Below the pieces are notes generated by a model, which saw only the letters and a list, made by a program, of their open reading frames with translations, had not been told where the DNA came from and searched no databases. Positions 21,118 to 33,180 of a DNA stretch of 64,000 nt are shown one piece after another; the stretch's first letter is position 1; every line of letters begins with the position of its first letter. The stretch is from Glomus cerebriforme (taxonomy: Eukaryota > Glomeromycota > Glomeromycetes > Glomerales > Glomeraceae), in NCBI GenBank assembly GCA_003550305.1, contig QKYT01000013.1, positions 94,514-158,513 of the forward strand, given 5' to 3'. The translations under genes and the position numbers were made by a program.

Positions 21118-22837
21118 CATATGGATAAATTATCAGACATAAGGTAAAGGTTGTTCCTATGGATTATATTATCTGTTATACAAAACTACTGTATTTTTAT
21201 TAAAATTCTTATATATAACTGCTAAATAGTTTATAATTTTAAAAATTTTAATTTTTTTTTTTACAAGTTAATTTTTATTTGAAAAACGAATGTATATATT
21301 AACCTTTATTGAATTATAGCTCAATAAAAACCAAATACAATAAATTTAAATGTCTATATAATTCATCCCTGTCACTATCAGCAGGTAATACCTGAAAAAC
21401 AGGATTATAAAAATAAGCCTTCTGATAAAAGCCACCTTAGATAATATTATATTCTCAATCCAAAACCCTAATGTGAAATACTTGAATATCAAGAATTCTG
21501 AAAATCAAAAACTAATACCACCTCTATACCTACTTTAAAAAACTCAGTTTCTAATAGCCCACCCAAAAATTTATATAGCCAATTACTACCTGAATCAAGA
21601 TAGCATTCATATATCCAAAAACCTTTATCATAGATATATTTAATTAGCTTTTATACCTAAAATAGGCCAGTTTCTAATAGTAATTCTTTTTTTTACTTCC
21701 TAAATCAAGATGACTGCTTATAAAGAGTTTGACTAACTGCTTATGAGTAAAAGATCTATCCAAAAATCTTTATTCTTAATATATCTATTGCAAATATAAC
21801 CAAAACACTTTTACTATTAACTTAAAACTACTCTTTCACCTTTAATTCTGACCTGGTATCTTAACTTTCTTTTTATACTTTTTTTTGATTTTTCTATTAT
21901 AAATTTACTTAAATTTACTAATTAAAATATCTCCTTAAGAATATACAAAAAGGATTATTATATGTGAAATAAATAAAGAAATATAATAACAAATTAAACT
22001 AATCATATTGTAATAATCAATCATTTTTCATTTTTTCAATCCTTTATTTCAATAATAAAATAAACAAAAACAAAAAATTAAATAATATAGGAAAAATTAC
22101 TAATATAAAATTAAGAATATTATAATAAGTTATATTAAAATTAAAAGAAAATTATGGAAAAAGAAAACTAATCAAAAAAACAAAATTTAAATTTAAAAAA
22201 AAAAAATTTATAATATTAAACTAACTAAATAACTTTTTTTTATATCTAAATATTAAAAAAAATTTTTTTCTTATTCAAACCTACCTATATATTAACTTTA
22301 CAAAAAGATTTCTCTTTTAAAAAAACTTCATGCTAAATTAGTTTTTAAATCTACTAAAAGCAACCAAATCTCTTTACTTTTTAGCTTATATAAGTAAAAA
22401 TATTTTAGAATACCAAATAGCCCTTTTAGATTTTAATATTCTTTAAAATTTTATATTGGTCTATCATGATTAAAATGGTCATTTATATACTAATAAAATA
22501 ATTGATATGATTAGGGCGTAGCATTTATTAGGTAATATTTTAGGGGGTAGGGGTAAAACAAAATCTTATATGACACAAAATTATGTATTTTTATTGGTTA
22601 AAATTAATACTATATATATATTTAAATATTATTGATTGAAAAAATCTTACCTGAGGGGTAGGACCTCTTATGAAACTAATATTAAATAATATATGTCATG
22701 GCTCTTAATGATTTTAGTTATATTATTTATTATTGCATATGATTGATTATTATATTTAATATAATTAATTTTTTGGAAAATATAATAAGATACTCTATTT
22801 CTTATCATTATTTATAATTCTCTAAAATTTTAATTGC
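21118..22837. other. AT-rich desert upstream of the Plavaka-like relic
   Basis: No gene is visible. At 21540-21780 a degenerate duplicated unit can be seen (cagtttctaatag, then ctgaatcaagat or taaatcaagatg, then tatccaaaaaccttt, twice). G-rich words (ttagggggtaggggtaaaac, near 22540; ctgaggggtagga, near 22651) stand out and may belong to the 5' end of the Plavaka-like element. Confidence 0.35.
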
Positions 22838-25800
22838 AATGAAACATAAATCAAGAAAGACTTTTGTAAAAGATATTGGAATTCATTTTCTAAAATCTCG
22901 TATAAGAAAAGAAATATATATTATATAATTGCAGATTATGCAAGGATGCAAAAATCAATCCACATATAATAATCTTATATATGAAAAAAAGAGATATCAG
23001 AATAAGAGATCTTATTAAAATACCAATTGACCTTTCCAATAATCCTATAGATATAGATGAAATAGAAATTAGTGATAACAGAAATAATAATGTCTCAAAC
23101 AGTAAAGAAAGATTTAATTTTGTCATTAGGATACAAGAAAAATAAAAACATTCCTATCTATTAGTTGTAATTAAACTATTATTGAAATTGTTAGATAGTG
23201 ATAATGAGTAGAATATCAAAAAAAATTTTGATGATAATGATAATGATGATGATGATGATAATGATTCTTTAAGACAAAATGTAAATTTTGATACTTCAAA
23301 TTCCAATGATAATAATAGAACTGATATACCATCTATTATAAACGTTGTTTTGAGATTTACATAGATATATAGTATTTTAGATCTTTAAATATTAAGAAAA
23401 ATATCAGTTATCAAATATGATTACTAAATTACTTATAAAATTCATATGATATATATTGATCAATCTTGATTTAAACACTTATTCAAATTTTTATACATTT
23501 TTATATTCAGTATGTAAATTAGTATCAATGATTGTAAAATGTATTGTAAATTATATACACTAAAAGATTTGCTAATTAATAAATCATATCATTATAATTT
23601 TTAAACCTTTTCAAATCATCTGATGAATAAATACAGAGTTATATGTAATTACAATATTATGAAGTAGGTATATATGAATAAAAACTTAATATACAAACTA
23701 TCACTTATTTTTCCTATTGCCAATTTTAAATAACAATTACAATAATTGTTCAATAAAGGGGATTTGAAGAATTATATAAAAAGTGAATAGACTGATCTAA
23801 TAATAGTTAAATATTAACAGATATATATGATGGTCAAATTTGAAAAACTTTTAAAGATTCAAATGATAATTTATTTTTTAGATGTAAAGTGATAGATAGT
23901 TATTTGAAAATTATGTTAAATCTTAATTGGTTTTAATCTTTTGTCAATTCCCAATATAACATAAGAGTAATATATAGTATAATTTATAATCTTTTACAAA
24001 GTGAAAAATTTAAGTCTGCTAATATAATAACTTTATCAGTAATTCCCAACTCTCATAAACTGAAACTGTATTAACTAAACTATTATTTAACTTCTGTGAT
24101 TGATCAATTGTTAGAATTGTGAAATGAAATAAAATTACCAGTAATATATTATAATTTTAATAGTAAGTTTATTCAGGCTGCAGTTATTTATTATGATGTA
24201 ATGTACCTATTGTAAGAAAACTCTATGGATATATATTAGCTCATTCTGCATATTATAGATGTGAAAAAATGGCAAATAAAAAGGATAGATTTAATAATAT
24301 AAATCAGTAGTTTATGATGTAAAATGTTAAAGAAATAAGGAAAAATCTTTTTTATGAAAGAATTATAATACTAATAATATACAAAAATCTCATATATCTA
24401 AAACTTTAATATATTGATCAAAAATTTACAGACTTTTATATTTTAATCTTATGCAATTCCTTATAGTCAATATCTTTTTTTAGGAATCGCTAAATGGATT
24501 ATAATCTAACTTTGGATTGAGAAAAGACATTTAACTTCCAATAATTTAGAAATTATATAGAAATAAGCTGATAAAATAGTATTACCATCAGATATCAGTA
24601 AAATTTCAAAAAAAATTACAATAGATAAAGAATTTTCAGAATTTACTGCCAACTAATAGAAAACTTTTATTCTTATTTATACTACTACTATTATTTGAGA
24701 TCTACTTGAAAATGCGAATAAAAGAATATTATCCTATTTTATAAGAACTTGCAATATTCTTATATATCAGATTGATTCTAAATTAGAGTTAAAAAAAGCT
24801 CATCAATGCCTTTTGTTTATGGTAAAACTTTTCAAACATTATTATAGACTAGGAAAGATTAGCCTAAATATATATTTATATTTATATATATGTGAATATG
24901 CATTTAATTATGGTCCAATATATTTATTTTGGTACTATAGTTTTGAATGAATGAATAGTTTATTAGGTAATATAAGTTTAGTATTAAAAATCTTGATATT
25001 CTATTATTATATTTTGGCATATAATAAAATTTCTTAGAATAATAATTGTTATATAAAACTAAAATTACTTAGAATAGTTTAATATTATTTTCTATTTGAT
25101 GAGCTATCAGCACATATGAATAATAATACACATCTTTCAACAGAATTCCTGAATACAATTATATCATACTATTTATTTTGTATTACTTTCATTTGTATGA
25201 ATTAAATTTTTAGTACTATTAAACATAAGTGTAATCTTATACAGATTCAAGATTTTTGTACTAATTAACTTAGTAGATATCATATTAATTATCATAATGA
25301 ACCTCTTTCATAATGTATTCTAGAACTTTTTTTCAACATACTTATTATATATTGCATACAAAAAATCAGTTAGCACTTTTGTAGCTGATAATAATATCAA
25401 TTTGTTAAATTATTTAGAGTTTTTATAAATATCAAAAATGTTAAAGAAAAAGTGAGAGTAGGATCAAAGCCTTTCCAGAAAATTTTCTTAAACTAATGAA
25501 AAAAAAAGTAAATTTTTTATTGAAAGTATTAACATTTTATTACTTATTAGTAAAATATTATCATAATGCATATGATTATTCTTTTGAAACTTTATCAAAT
25601 ATTCATATTTTATTATCAAAAGCAATGATAGTTTTGCTGAAAGCCAATCAGTTTGCAAGGTTGAGATTTAAAGATAAAAGTTTTGGATCAATATTTTCAC
25701 CAAAATATGCAAGTTCTGCAAATATACTTGCACAATTTGTTCTGAATGATAATATAACAATTAATACCTATCTTGGATAAGTTCAATTTTTTTTTGAATA

Positions 25801-25900
25801 TATAATTGTCTTATTAAAAAAAGGTTCAACAACACATTCTTTAGCATTTATAAGATGGTATACAAAAATAGAAGACAAGAAAAATAGATTCTATTGCCAA
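22838..25900 (+). pseudogene. Plavaka/CACTA-like (Tnp2-type) transposase relic, 5' and middle part
   Basis: Read on the plus strand, broken frames follow a Tnp2-type transposase of the fungal Plavaka group. A Cys-containing start (CRLCKDAKINPH, about 22935) and an acidic Asp/Asn-rich linker (about 23225-23330) come first. Then there is a long block at about 23930-24300 (NSHKLKLY, DQLLEL, IQAAVIYYDV), a helical block at 24660-24960 (KISLNIYLYLYICEYAFNYGPIYLFW), and an intact 94-codon frame at 25496-25780 (NQFARLRFKDKSFGSIF) that continues to FFEYIIVLLKK and LAFIRWYTKIEDKKNRFYCQ. There it is cut by a hAT element; the C-terminus resumes at 31258. Dozens of stops and shifts mark it as dead. The element's own terminal repeats were not found. 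The family call rests on recognised motif order. Confidence 0.8.
25893..25900 (+). repeat. Left 8-bp target-site duplication of the hAT insertion (ATTGCCAA)
   Basis: ATTGCCAA directly precedes the left terminal repeat and recurs at 31258-31265 directly after the right one. Eight base pairs is the duplication length made by hAT transposases. Confidence 0.95.
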
Positions 25901-26040
25901 CAGAATTTAGATCTAACTATCCGGATATCTGATTTACATTTATCTGTCCAATCCAGATATCTGTCTAATTTATCCGGATATTATCCAGATTCATAATTTA
26001 TCTGGATATCTGGATATTATCCAGATATCCATGAAAAAAA
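25901..26040. repeat. Left terminal and subterminal repeats of the hAT element
   Basis: The terminal repeat is followed by a cluster of ATCCGGATATCTG-like words in both orientations. They correspond to the cluster next to the right end and probably form transposase-binding sites. Confidence 0.8.
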
Positions 26041-28439
26041 ATTATTTTAAAAACAAAAAACTCTTTTTGTGATGAAGTTTTTTATGGCGGATTATTTTAA
26101 TGAAATATTACTTAAAAGACAATTTAATATTTAAATTTACTTCAAATGTGATTATAATTAATAATAAATGTTCACATTTCATGTTTTATTATTTCAAATT
26201 TTAAAATAACAAAATTCCTAAATTGCAATTACATTTTAATTTATTATCAAAAAAAGGTCAAGCAAATTTGATCAGATACTGTAACTGATTTATTTATTTT
26301 AAAAAGAAGGAGATGGAAATACCAGTTCATCAGAAAATTTATTTGACCGTAAGTTTAACTGCTTATTAAACATCAATAATAATCTAGAAGAAAAAAAGGT
26401 TATTCTATGATCACTCAGATAAGTAAATTACTGAATTACTAGGCTGATTTCAGAATGTTCATTTACACTTACTCAGACACATATACCAGATTTCATCTAG
26501 TTTCACAAAGAATCCCAACAAATAGAAGTATATTTGAAAAATTTTAGATATATATGTATGTGAGCAGACCCATAAACTCAATCATAAAAAAAGCTTTTAT
26601 TGCAATAAACAATAACTCACCTTTGTCAAAATTCTTGTAGTTAAATTCTAAATGATAATAATAATCTTACAATATTTAATTTTTTTGAAAGAACAACAAT
26701 TGGTTTAAAAAAATTAAGGAGATATATATAACAAATTAGATTCAAAAAAAAAAATTCTGAACTTTACAATAATCATGAGAATTTATTACAAAATGACATG
26801 AAATTATTTCTGAAATTTATAAAATAACACAAAAATATTTCTGAGAAAAGAAAATTTAAACACAAAAACTAATAAAAATTAACAAAAATTATATTATAAG
26901 AATTAACTTTAATTTTACACAAAATTATTTCTGAACTTTACAAAATAACATGAAAATATTTCTTAGAATTGTACATAAAAACCAATAAAAATCAATAAAA
27001 ATTACGTCATATCTTTTAAATTTCCTTTCAAAGTATTAATTTATATTTATTTCTTTTTCCATATTAGAAAATTACTGCTTAAAAAAATACATAATGATGG
27101 AATTGATCATGCAAATTTATAAATCAGTTTATATACAATATGCTTTTAAAATTATTAGGTACTACAATAAAATCAGTAGTTAAACGAATTTTCTTTTAAT
27201 AAAGTCTAACCAAAGACTTTAATTTATTAATTACTTTAATCTGAATTAAATTTATAATTTATAAAACTTAACACATATATAATAAAAAAAATTTTTATCT
27301 TTCTTCATTTTGTAAGTTCATGAATACTTTGTGAATCTGTTCATCAATAGGTACTATATTATAAATGTTTTAATTGTAATCATTAATTTCAAGATATACA
27401 TATAATTTCACAGATATCAGATATAATTTATAATCTTATTACCTGGCCTTCTTCAAGAACCCTCCTCAAACAAATCATAAAAATTTCACCTATTTCAGAT
27501 ATTTTGTCCCAAATGGTTTCTCAATCTAAATGACACCTGATCCTAAAAAGTTTAAATAATATTAATATGTATATATTAGTAAATTAATCTAAATACTTAC
27601 CAAATATTCTCGAAATAGGTTCTTTCATTTTTGTTTTGTTTGTAATGCCATGAATCTAGTTTTAAAACAATCGTTAATTTTATTCATGATACTTCTCCAG
27701 CACTCCGTTTTATTTCTATAATCTAACTCCTAATATTCAATCAAAATAAACAATAAAAAGTTATTGTCATTTGTTTAATTTATTAAATAAATCTATTAAA
27801 AAAATAAAAATATCTACCCAATATTCATCATTTCTAGCCATCCTTTAATTTAATAAATATAAACATTTCTTATTTGTTCAGATAATTTTAACTTGATTAT
27901 AGTTAACAGTGTATAATTGAGGGATATTATTAGCAGTTATTTTTTTTGTTATAAAAATAAATTTAAAAATAAATTGATAATTAAAGAGAATTTGAATACT
28001 TATCTTCTTTATAACTTAAAATTTTTTTTGCTAAATTGCATTATTCTTTGTGATCCGTGATTCTGCACTCAAATCTGTTAAAATTTGAATGAATAATATT
28101 TGAACTAATAAAATTTGTAATGAATAATATGAATTTAATAATGTAATTTAGTAATAATGGGTGTGAAGTTTAAAGTAGATTGGAACCAAGTTAAAACTAG
28201 GTTGAAACTAGATTGATAATTTTATAGTAAATTAATAATAATTTTATACTAAATTTACTGAATTTACAAATTATACTTGAAGGTAGGTTACAACCAGATT
28301 GATTAAATGTTGATGTAATAATCGTCAACCAGACGTGATATTTATTATTATTATTATTATTAAACTAATTATTATATTATGAAAAAAAATCTTATTATTT
28401 ATGAAAAAAAATTAATCATCAAAAGCTAATTTGGGAAAA
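26041..28439. other. Non-coding 3' half of the hAT element
   Basis: About 2.4 kb between the left subterminal repeats and the end of the transposase relic. It is AT-rich with several near-repeats (aaaattatttctgaactttac and related forms at 26805-26955, about 110 bp apart). No coding trace is recognised. Confidence 0.45.
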
Positions 28440-30965
28440 TTTTACCAATTAACTGCCAATTTCATTTGCAAAATATTAAATTTTCAAAAGTAAATGATAA
28501 TAAATTGATATACCTAATCATTAAGGTTGCCTGCCTAAACCTCTTCAAAATCCTATGATTAGTTTCATCAAAATTTTACTATAGATTTATTATAGTTTTG
28601 GCAGAGTTTCAGCAATTCGGCAATTATAATAGGTTTCAGCAGTTTTGCTTTTCTCCAGAGTTTTGCTAGTTTTTTAATATAATTTTATATAGTTTTGGCA
28701 GAATTTCACTTTTTGGCGAAACGCCATCTTACCTAAACCCCTAGGTTTCGGCAAGCAATCTTAACTGTCATGATGTTTCTCATGTCAGAAAACAACCTTT
28801 CACTTAAAACAGATATTACTGGAATAGCTAAGTACTTTTTTGCTAATTGTGATAAAATTGGAAAATGTGATGTTTAAGAAGCCCACTATTTAAAAGGACA
28901 AGTCTTTACGTCGATTTCTTCAATTATCAAATATTTTTCAATTTCATTTAGCCTTTCATGATGATAATGACTGGAGAACATATTTCGAAGAAGAGAATTA
29001 ACAGGTGATTGTGATTGTAATTATTGTTAAATTAAATCTAAATCATCCTTTTTTTATTATAAATTTCATGCAAAAGAGCTTTCATTTGAGATTTTTGCTT
29101 TTCAGTTGTAAAATTAAGTGACTTGCATCAAGAATCTAGAAAAGTTGTGATCATTCCTTCATTTTGAAGCGCATTTTAATAATAATTTATTACTGCATAT
29201 AATGCTGATTTTACTCTTCCAATTAAATTATTACAGACTTGTGAAGAATTTATTCTAATTTTTCACTATCTTGAATACTCATCAATTTCATCATCATCAT
29301 CGGGATCTTTAATACCAACATCATCATCAAAAATTGTAGTAGGATTGGTAAGATCAATATCTCCAAATTCATTATTGGTACTGAAAATTCCATTTTTAAT
29401 ATTTGTAATTGCATCATTTATAAAACTTATTGTAGCATATTTGCTACCTTCAAGGAGTTCAGTTCCTGATGTAAAAGACTTCAATACTTTAATTAGTTAT
29501 TTGATTGCATTCCATTTATTTTCAGTTAGGTTAATACTACTGAGTCTTCTTCTATCTTTTCTTATTGTTGGATCTGAATCTCTAGATATAGTTATTGATA
29601 TTACATTAATACAATCATGCATTTGTTCTAATCGTTTTCACGCTAGATATGTCAAATTCTAACAAGTGCTGTTATCTGAAATAAGTCGAAGATAATGGTC
29701 ATTATCACTTAAATCCTAAAATTAATAATAATAAAAATTAAAATTATATAACAGTAAGTGAAAATAAAGGTTAACTGATATATGTTTTTTGTTTAAATTT
29801 TACCTTTTGTTAGTTATTATTCATATTTTTTTGGATTTCAATTAGTTTTTCAGTTTGTTTTGGTATGGTAAAAAAGCTAATTAGACATTTTGCACGTGCA
29901 ACTAACCTTTTTGCAGAAAGAAAGTCTTTTTCTATTACTAATTACAACATATAAGCTGCGCAAGGAAAACGTGTAATATTATTATGATTTTTAAGCAATT
30001 TACCAGCTTTTACCATATTGGCTCTATTGTTGGTTATTACAAATTCCACTCTTGAATTATTTGATTAAGGCATTTTACAATACTTTTACTAGTATGTGTA
30101 TATTTTAAATACCTAATTGCCAAAATAACCTCATGAAGTTCAAATTGAGTATTTACAAATGAACAAGTTATACTTAAATATCTAGCTCGAACTTCTTGAA
30201 ATCCAAAAATTTAAAGTTAAGGAGCAAGAAGTAACATTTTGTTCAAACAGGCAAATAATTTCTTGCTTGCAATAATTATAGTCATTAACTAACAATTCTT
30301 TTATTTTTTTATTATTTGATAATTCATAAAATGGGTCCAACTCTTCTATAAATTCTTAAAATCCTTCATCATCTCAAATGCTCAGTGGTTGATTATCTTT
30401 CACAACAATTTTAACAAATTTTTTATCCAATTGATCTTTTCTAATGGGATTATTATAATCTGAATATTGATTCTTACTCATTATTTTAATATTTTCATGA
30501 TTCTAATTATTACATATAATCTAACTGGTACGAGACACTTGACATGCTTCTTATATTTTTCTGAAGATGGCATTTTTTCTAGATAATTCCAAATAAAGCT
30601 ACTTTGATTAACTGAGTTTCTTCTTGTCTAGTATTTTCTTCTTATCATCTAGTATTTTCTTCTTATCTAGTATTTGGCTCTAATTCCACAATATCTTGTT
30701 CTGTATTATTCATATTATTTGGAACTATATTACTTTATTTTCCATCCTTCCCATTATTAGCTTGAGTTTGTAGTGAATTTACGTATAATGTACATTTTAT
30801 TCTTTCTGTTTCTATTGATGTTTTAATTTATTTTCTAGAACTTTTTTTATCTTTTTTGGTTTTATCTTTATTTTTTGAGAGAGTTTTTTAATACCATTAT
30901 TAGTTGAAGTAGTTTCATTTTCTTCAGATTGTTTATTATTATGCAAAAGATTTTGTGTCATGTTT
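28440..30965 (-). pseudogene. hAT transposase relic
   Basis: Reading leftwards: a BED-finger-like start (SFIWNYLEK, about 30570-30600); a middle part with the 72-codon open frame 29266-29484 (SFTSGTELLEGSKYATIS, typical of the hAT core) preceding an acidic linker; NEGMITTFLDS (about 29150) with a Lys/Gln-rich helix; a dimerisation block at about 28800-28860 (LSQLAKKYLAIPVISVLSERLFSD); and, beyond the inserted 242-bp element, the last part (FENLIFCK then NWQLIG, about 28450-28500). Stops and shifts occur throughout. The conserved C-terminal hAT dimerisation signature makes the family assignment firm even though the gene is dead. Confidence 0.85.
28522..28763. repeat. 242-bp TA-flanked short inverted-repeat element (MITE), copy B, inside the hAT transposase
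   Basis: The borders are TAAGGTTGCCTGCCTAAACC at the left and, on the opposite strand, TAAGATTGCTTGCCGAAACC at the right, so the ends are about 20-bp inverted repeats after the TA. It aligns end to end in reverse orientation with 3210-3451. The hAT C-terminal coding trace stops on one side and continues on the other, which proves that it is an insertion. It has no coding capacity. Confidence 0.9.
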
Positions 30966-31099
30966 TATATGTTTAATATTTATTTTATATAAAAGTATTA
31001 AAGGTATTAAAGAACACATCATATGTTTTACGTTAAACACGTCCTATAAATATAAGGGATTTAAGAAATTTAAATTATCTTTTAATTTATCTATTTTCA

Positions 31100-31257
31100 C
31101 ATGTATGTTTGATAGATTATTCAGATATCTTCAGATATCTGTTAGATAATGCAGATATCCAGATATTATCCAGATAAATTTATATCTAATCCAAATAGAT
31201 AAAATCCAGGATATCCATAGGATATCCATAAAATCTGGATAATGGATCCAAACTCTG
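31100..31257. repeat. Right terminal and subterminal repeats of the hAT element
   Basis: The stretch contains repeated CAGATATC, CCAGATATTATCCAGATA and GGATATCCATAGGATATCC words and ends in the inverted form of the left terminal repeat. It mirrors 25901-26040. Confidence 0.8.
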
Positions 31258-31457
31258 ATTGCCAAATTTATAAGAATCATGAAGAAATTTGTAATATAGA
31301 ATTATGGAAAAAGAAATTTTTTGAATTGAGCTATTATTGTATTATACCTATATAGTATATAATTGGAATAATAAAAATTGGTAAAAGAAATAAAAAAAAT
31401 TTAAAAGAATATATGTCAGTTATTCTGATAAATAAAAAAATTCACATATTGAATTAA
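31258..31457 (+). pseudogene. Plavaka-like transposase relic, C-terminal part after the hAT insertion
   Basis: After the second copy of the 8-bp duplication (31258-31265), the frame left at 25900 continues from 31266 for 64 codons to a stop at 31455-31457. It reads IYKNHEEICNIELWKKKFFE and CIIPI, then one internal stop, then YMSVILINKKIHILN, matching the end of the transposase family. That the frame resumes exactly beyond the hAT element confirms the nesting. Confidence 0.85.
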
Positions 31458-32344
31458 AAATGATATAGAGCTAAAATAAAACATTTGATTTTCATATTTT
31501 AATTTAATATAATCAATAATTTTTCTAATGTTATAATTTACTAAAAATTATTGAAATATTAGGATCTTTCATATTTTACTAATACTTATTAAATAAAATC
31601 AGTCTATTATACTATATATATTATTGACATATTAAGATGCTGATATTTTAATTATATTTTTCATATATTTTAATAATATTCTTTTCAAAAATCAGTTTAT
31701 AATCAATAAAATATTATTAATATATACTGTATATCATATACCAATATGTGTCTTATTTCTTATATATGCCTATTATTGTCATACCAGTTTTGATTTATTA
31801 TCGATATTTCATATCCCGATACTTCATCATTCAACCAGTGTATATTGTATAGAAAAAGTTCAATTCAAAAAAAATATTTCAATAATTTATTATGTAGTTC
31901 TAAAAAAACCCGCTTATGATTGGAAAAGCTATCAGAAATGCAATAATAATAATATATATAGTTAACCTTCCTTATAATCACACCTCTTGAAATTAGCAAA
32001 TGCTGTGACTATAAAGAAATATATGTGCTTATAGCAAGATTTTTGTTTTATAATTACATGTATATGAAATTTAATATTAATGTGATTATAATTTTATTTT
32101 ATATACTAGAAAATGGAAATCATTTTATTTTTTTAGTAGTCAATAAAAGTGATATAAATAGTAATCTCATATGTGTGCTGTATCATATGTATTATTTATT
32201 TATTTATTCATGTAATTAAATAAACAGAAATCATTATATAATTATAATAGTTATCATCTTGCATAAAAATATATAATCCTTCATTTTATTTCAGATAATA
32301 ATTTATAAAATTTTTTTGTAAAAAAACTGAATATTACTAATATT
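31458..32344. other. AT-rich gene-poor stretch
   Basis: No gene is seen. The part at 31985-32060 (actataaagaa, then tgcttatagcaagattttt) recurs at 34424-34480. The segment at 31800-31850 (atcccgatacttcatcattcaaccagtg) could be the 3' end of the Plavaka-like element, but its partner end was not found. Confidence 0.35.
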
Positions 32345-32690
32345 AATAATGGTAATTATTTAAAATTACAAATTTTTTTTTAGAAAAAAATTTATATTTT
32401 AANAAANAAAAATAATAAAAAGATAGGAATTTTATAGGAATTTCATTATATACTAAGTAATGGAAACCATTGTAAGTTCAGAGCTTTGAGAAAAAAAACT
32501 ATTTATGTAATATTATTTATTATTATTGGTATATCTTATTCAACATAACATCAAAACAATTAAAATAATAATTTTTATTTGTTAATTTATGCATGCGGAT
32601 AACCAGAAATCACCATGTGATCTTAATCATTTATCACCTTACGTAAACATATATAGTTCTTCACTTCACTCTGGACAATTAGAATAATTT
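32345..32690. repeat. Dispersed direct repeat, copy 1
   Basis: The first part (32349-32450; aatggtaattatttaaaatt) recurs at 36244-36333. The second part (32455-32690; caccatgtgat and tttatcacctta motifs) recurs at 39660-39890, both in the same orientation. Two undetermined bases lie near 32403 and 32407. It is probably part of a non-autonomous element family. Confidence 0.65.
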
Positions 32691-32749
32691 TTTATATTAT
32701 ATGAATAAATAGCTACACATTAGTATTACTTTACTTAAAGGATTTTTAT

Positions 32750-33180
32750 AATTTATATTACTTGTAGTCTTGTAGAGCTTCAAACAGTCCAATTTTCAAT
32801 TTTTTTTTAATAAATCAGAATCAAAAAATATTAATAATTTATTATTCTGTAATCATAAAAGGATAAAACATAGCTTATTGGAATTATCTCATCAAAACAC
32901 ATCTAATGGTAGTAAAATCGCATTTCTAGTACTAATAAATGAAAATCTAATTTTTCAAAATAATAAAAAATCAAAATCTTATCTATCAGTGCTAGAGATG
33001 TGATTTTACTACCATTAAATATGTTTTAATAAGACAATTCTAACAAGCTATATTTTGTCTTCTTATGATTACAGGATAATGAATTACTAATTAGAAAAAA
33101 ACTGAAAATTAAATTGTTCAAAGTTTTATTTACTTGATTTAAGATATAAATTCATGATTTTTTATAAGTTTATATTATAT
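32750..33180. repeat. Foldback element with arms of about 100-190 bp
   Basis: The left arm (32838-32936, containing cttattggaattatctcatc and aatggtagtaaaatc) pairs with the right arm (32988-33088) across a spacer of about 50 bp. Weaker pairing extends outwards to about 32750 and 33180. A hairpin of this size fits a MITE or foldback transposon. It is non-coding. Confidence 0.7.

Larger units (their letters stand above)
25901..31257 (-). mobile_element. hAT-family DNA transposon, 5,357 bp, inserted in the Plavaka-like transposase
   Basis: The left end reads CAGAATTTAGATCTAACTAT and the right end, on the other strand, CAGAGTTTGGATCCATTATC. These imperfect terminal inverted repeats begin with CAG as in many hAT elements. 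Just inside both ends are many short GATATC/CCAGATA words (25915-26035 and 31115-31250), which look like subterminal transposase-binding repeats. The flanks are an identical 8-bp duplication. A decayed hAT transposase lies on the minus strand, and a 242-bp TA-flanked element has jumped into its C-terminal coding region. The transposase is broken by stops, so the copy is not autonomous now. The boundaries come directly from the sequence and are secure. Confidence 0.93.

Noticed and set aside
22890..23126. 78-codon minus-strand frame rich in Leu, Ile and Ser
   Set aside because: It is antisense to the Plavaka-like coding trace, whose plus-strand reading gives family motifs.
28521..28764. TTAA (piggyBac-type) target duplication for the 242-bp element
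   Set aside because: Copy B could read TTAA at both ends, but copy A has only TA at its borders, and with TA both copies are exactly 242 bp.
25910..31250. GATATC-rich clusters as two independent satellite patches
   Set aside because: They sit just inside the terminal repeats of one hAT element and mirror each other, so they are subterminal repeats.
31800..31850. 3' terminal repeat of the Plavaka-like element (CACTGG-type end on the minus strand)
   Set aside because: No matching inverted end was found upstream of 22838, so the element boundary cannot be supported.
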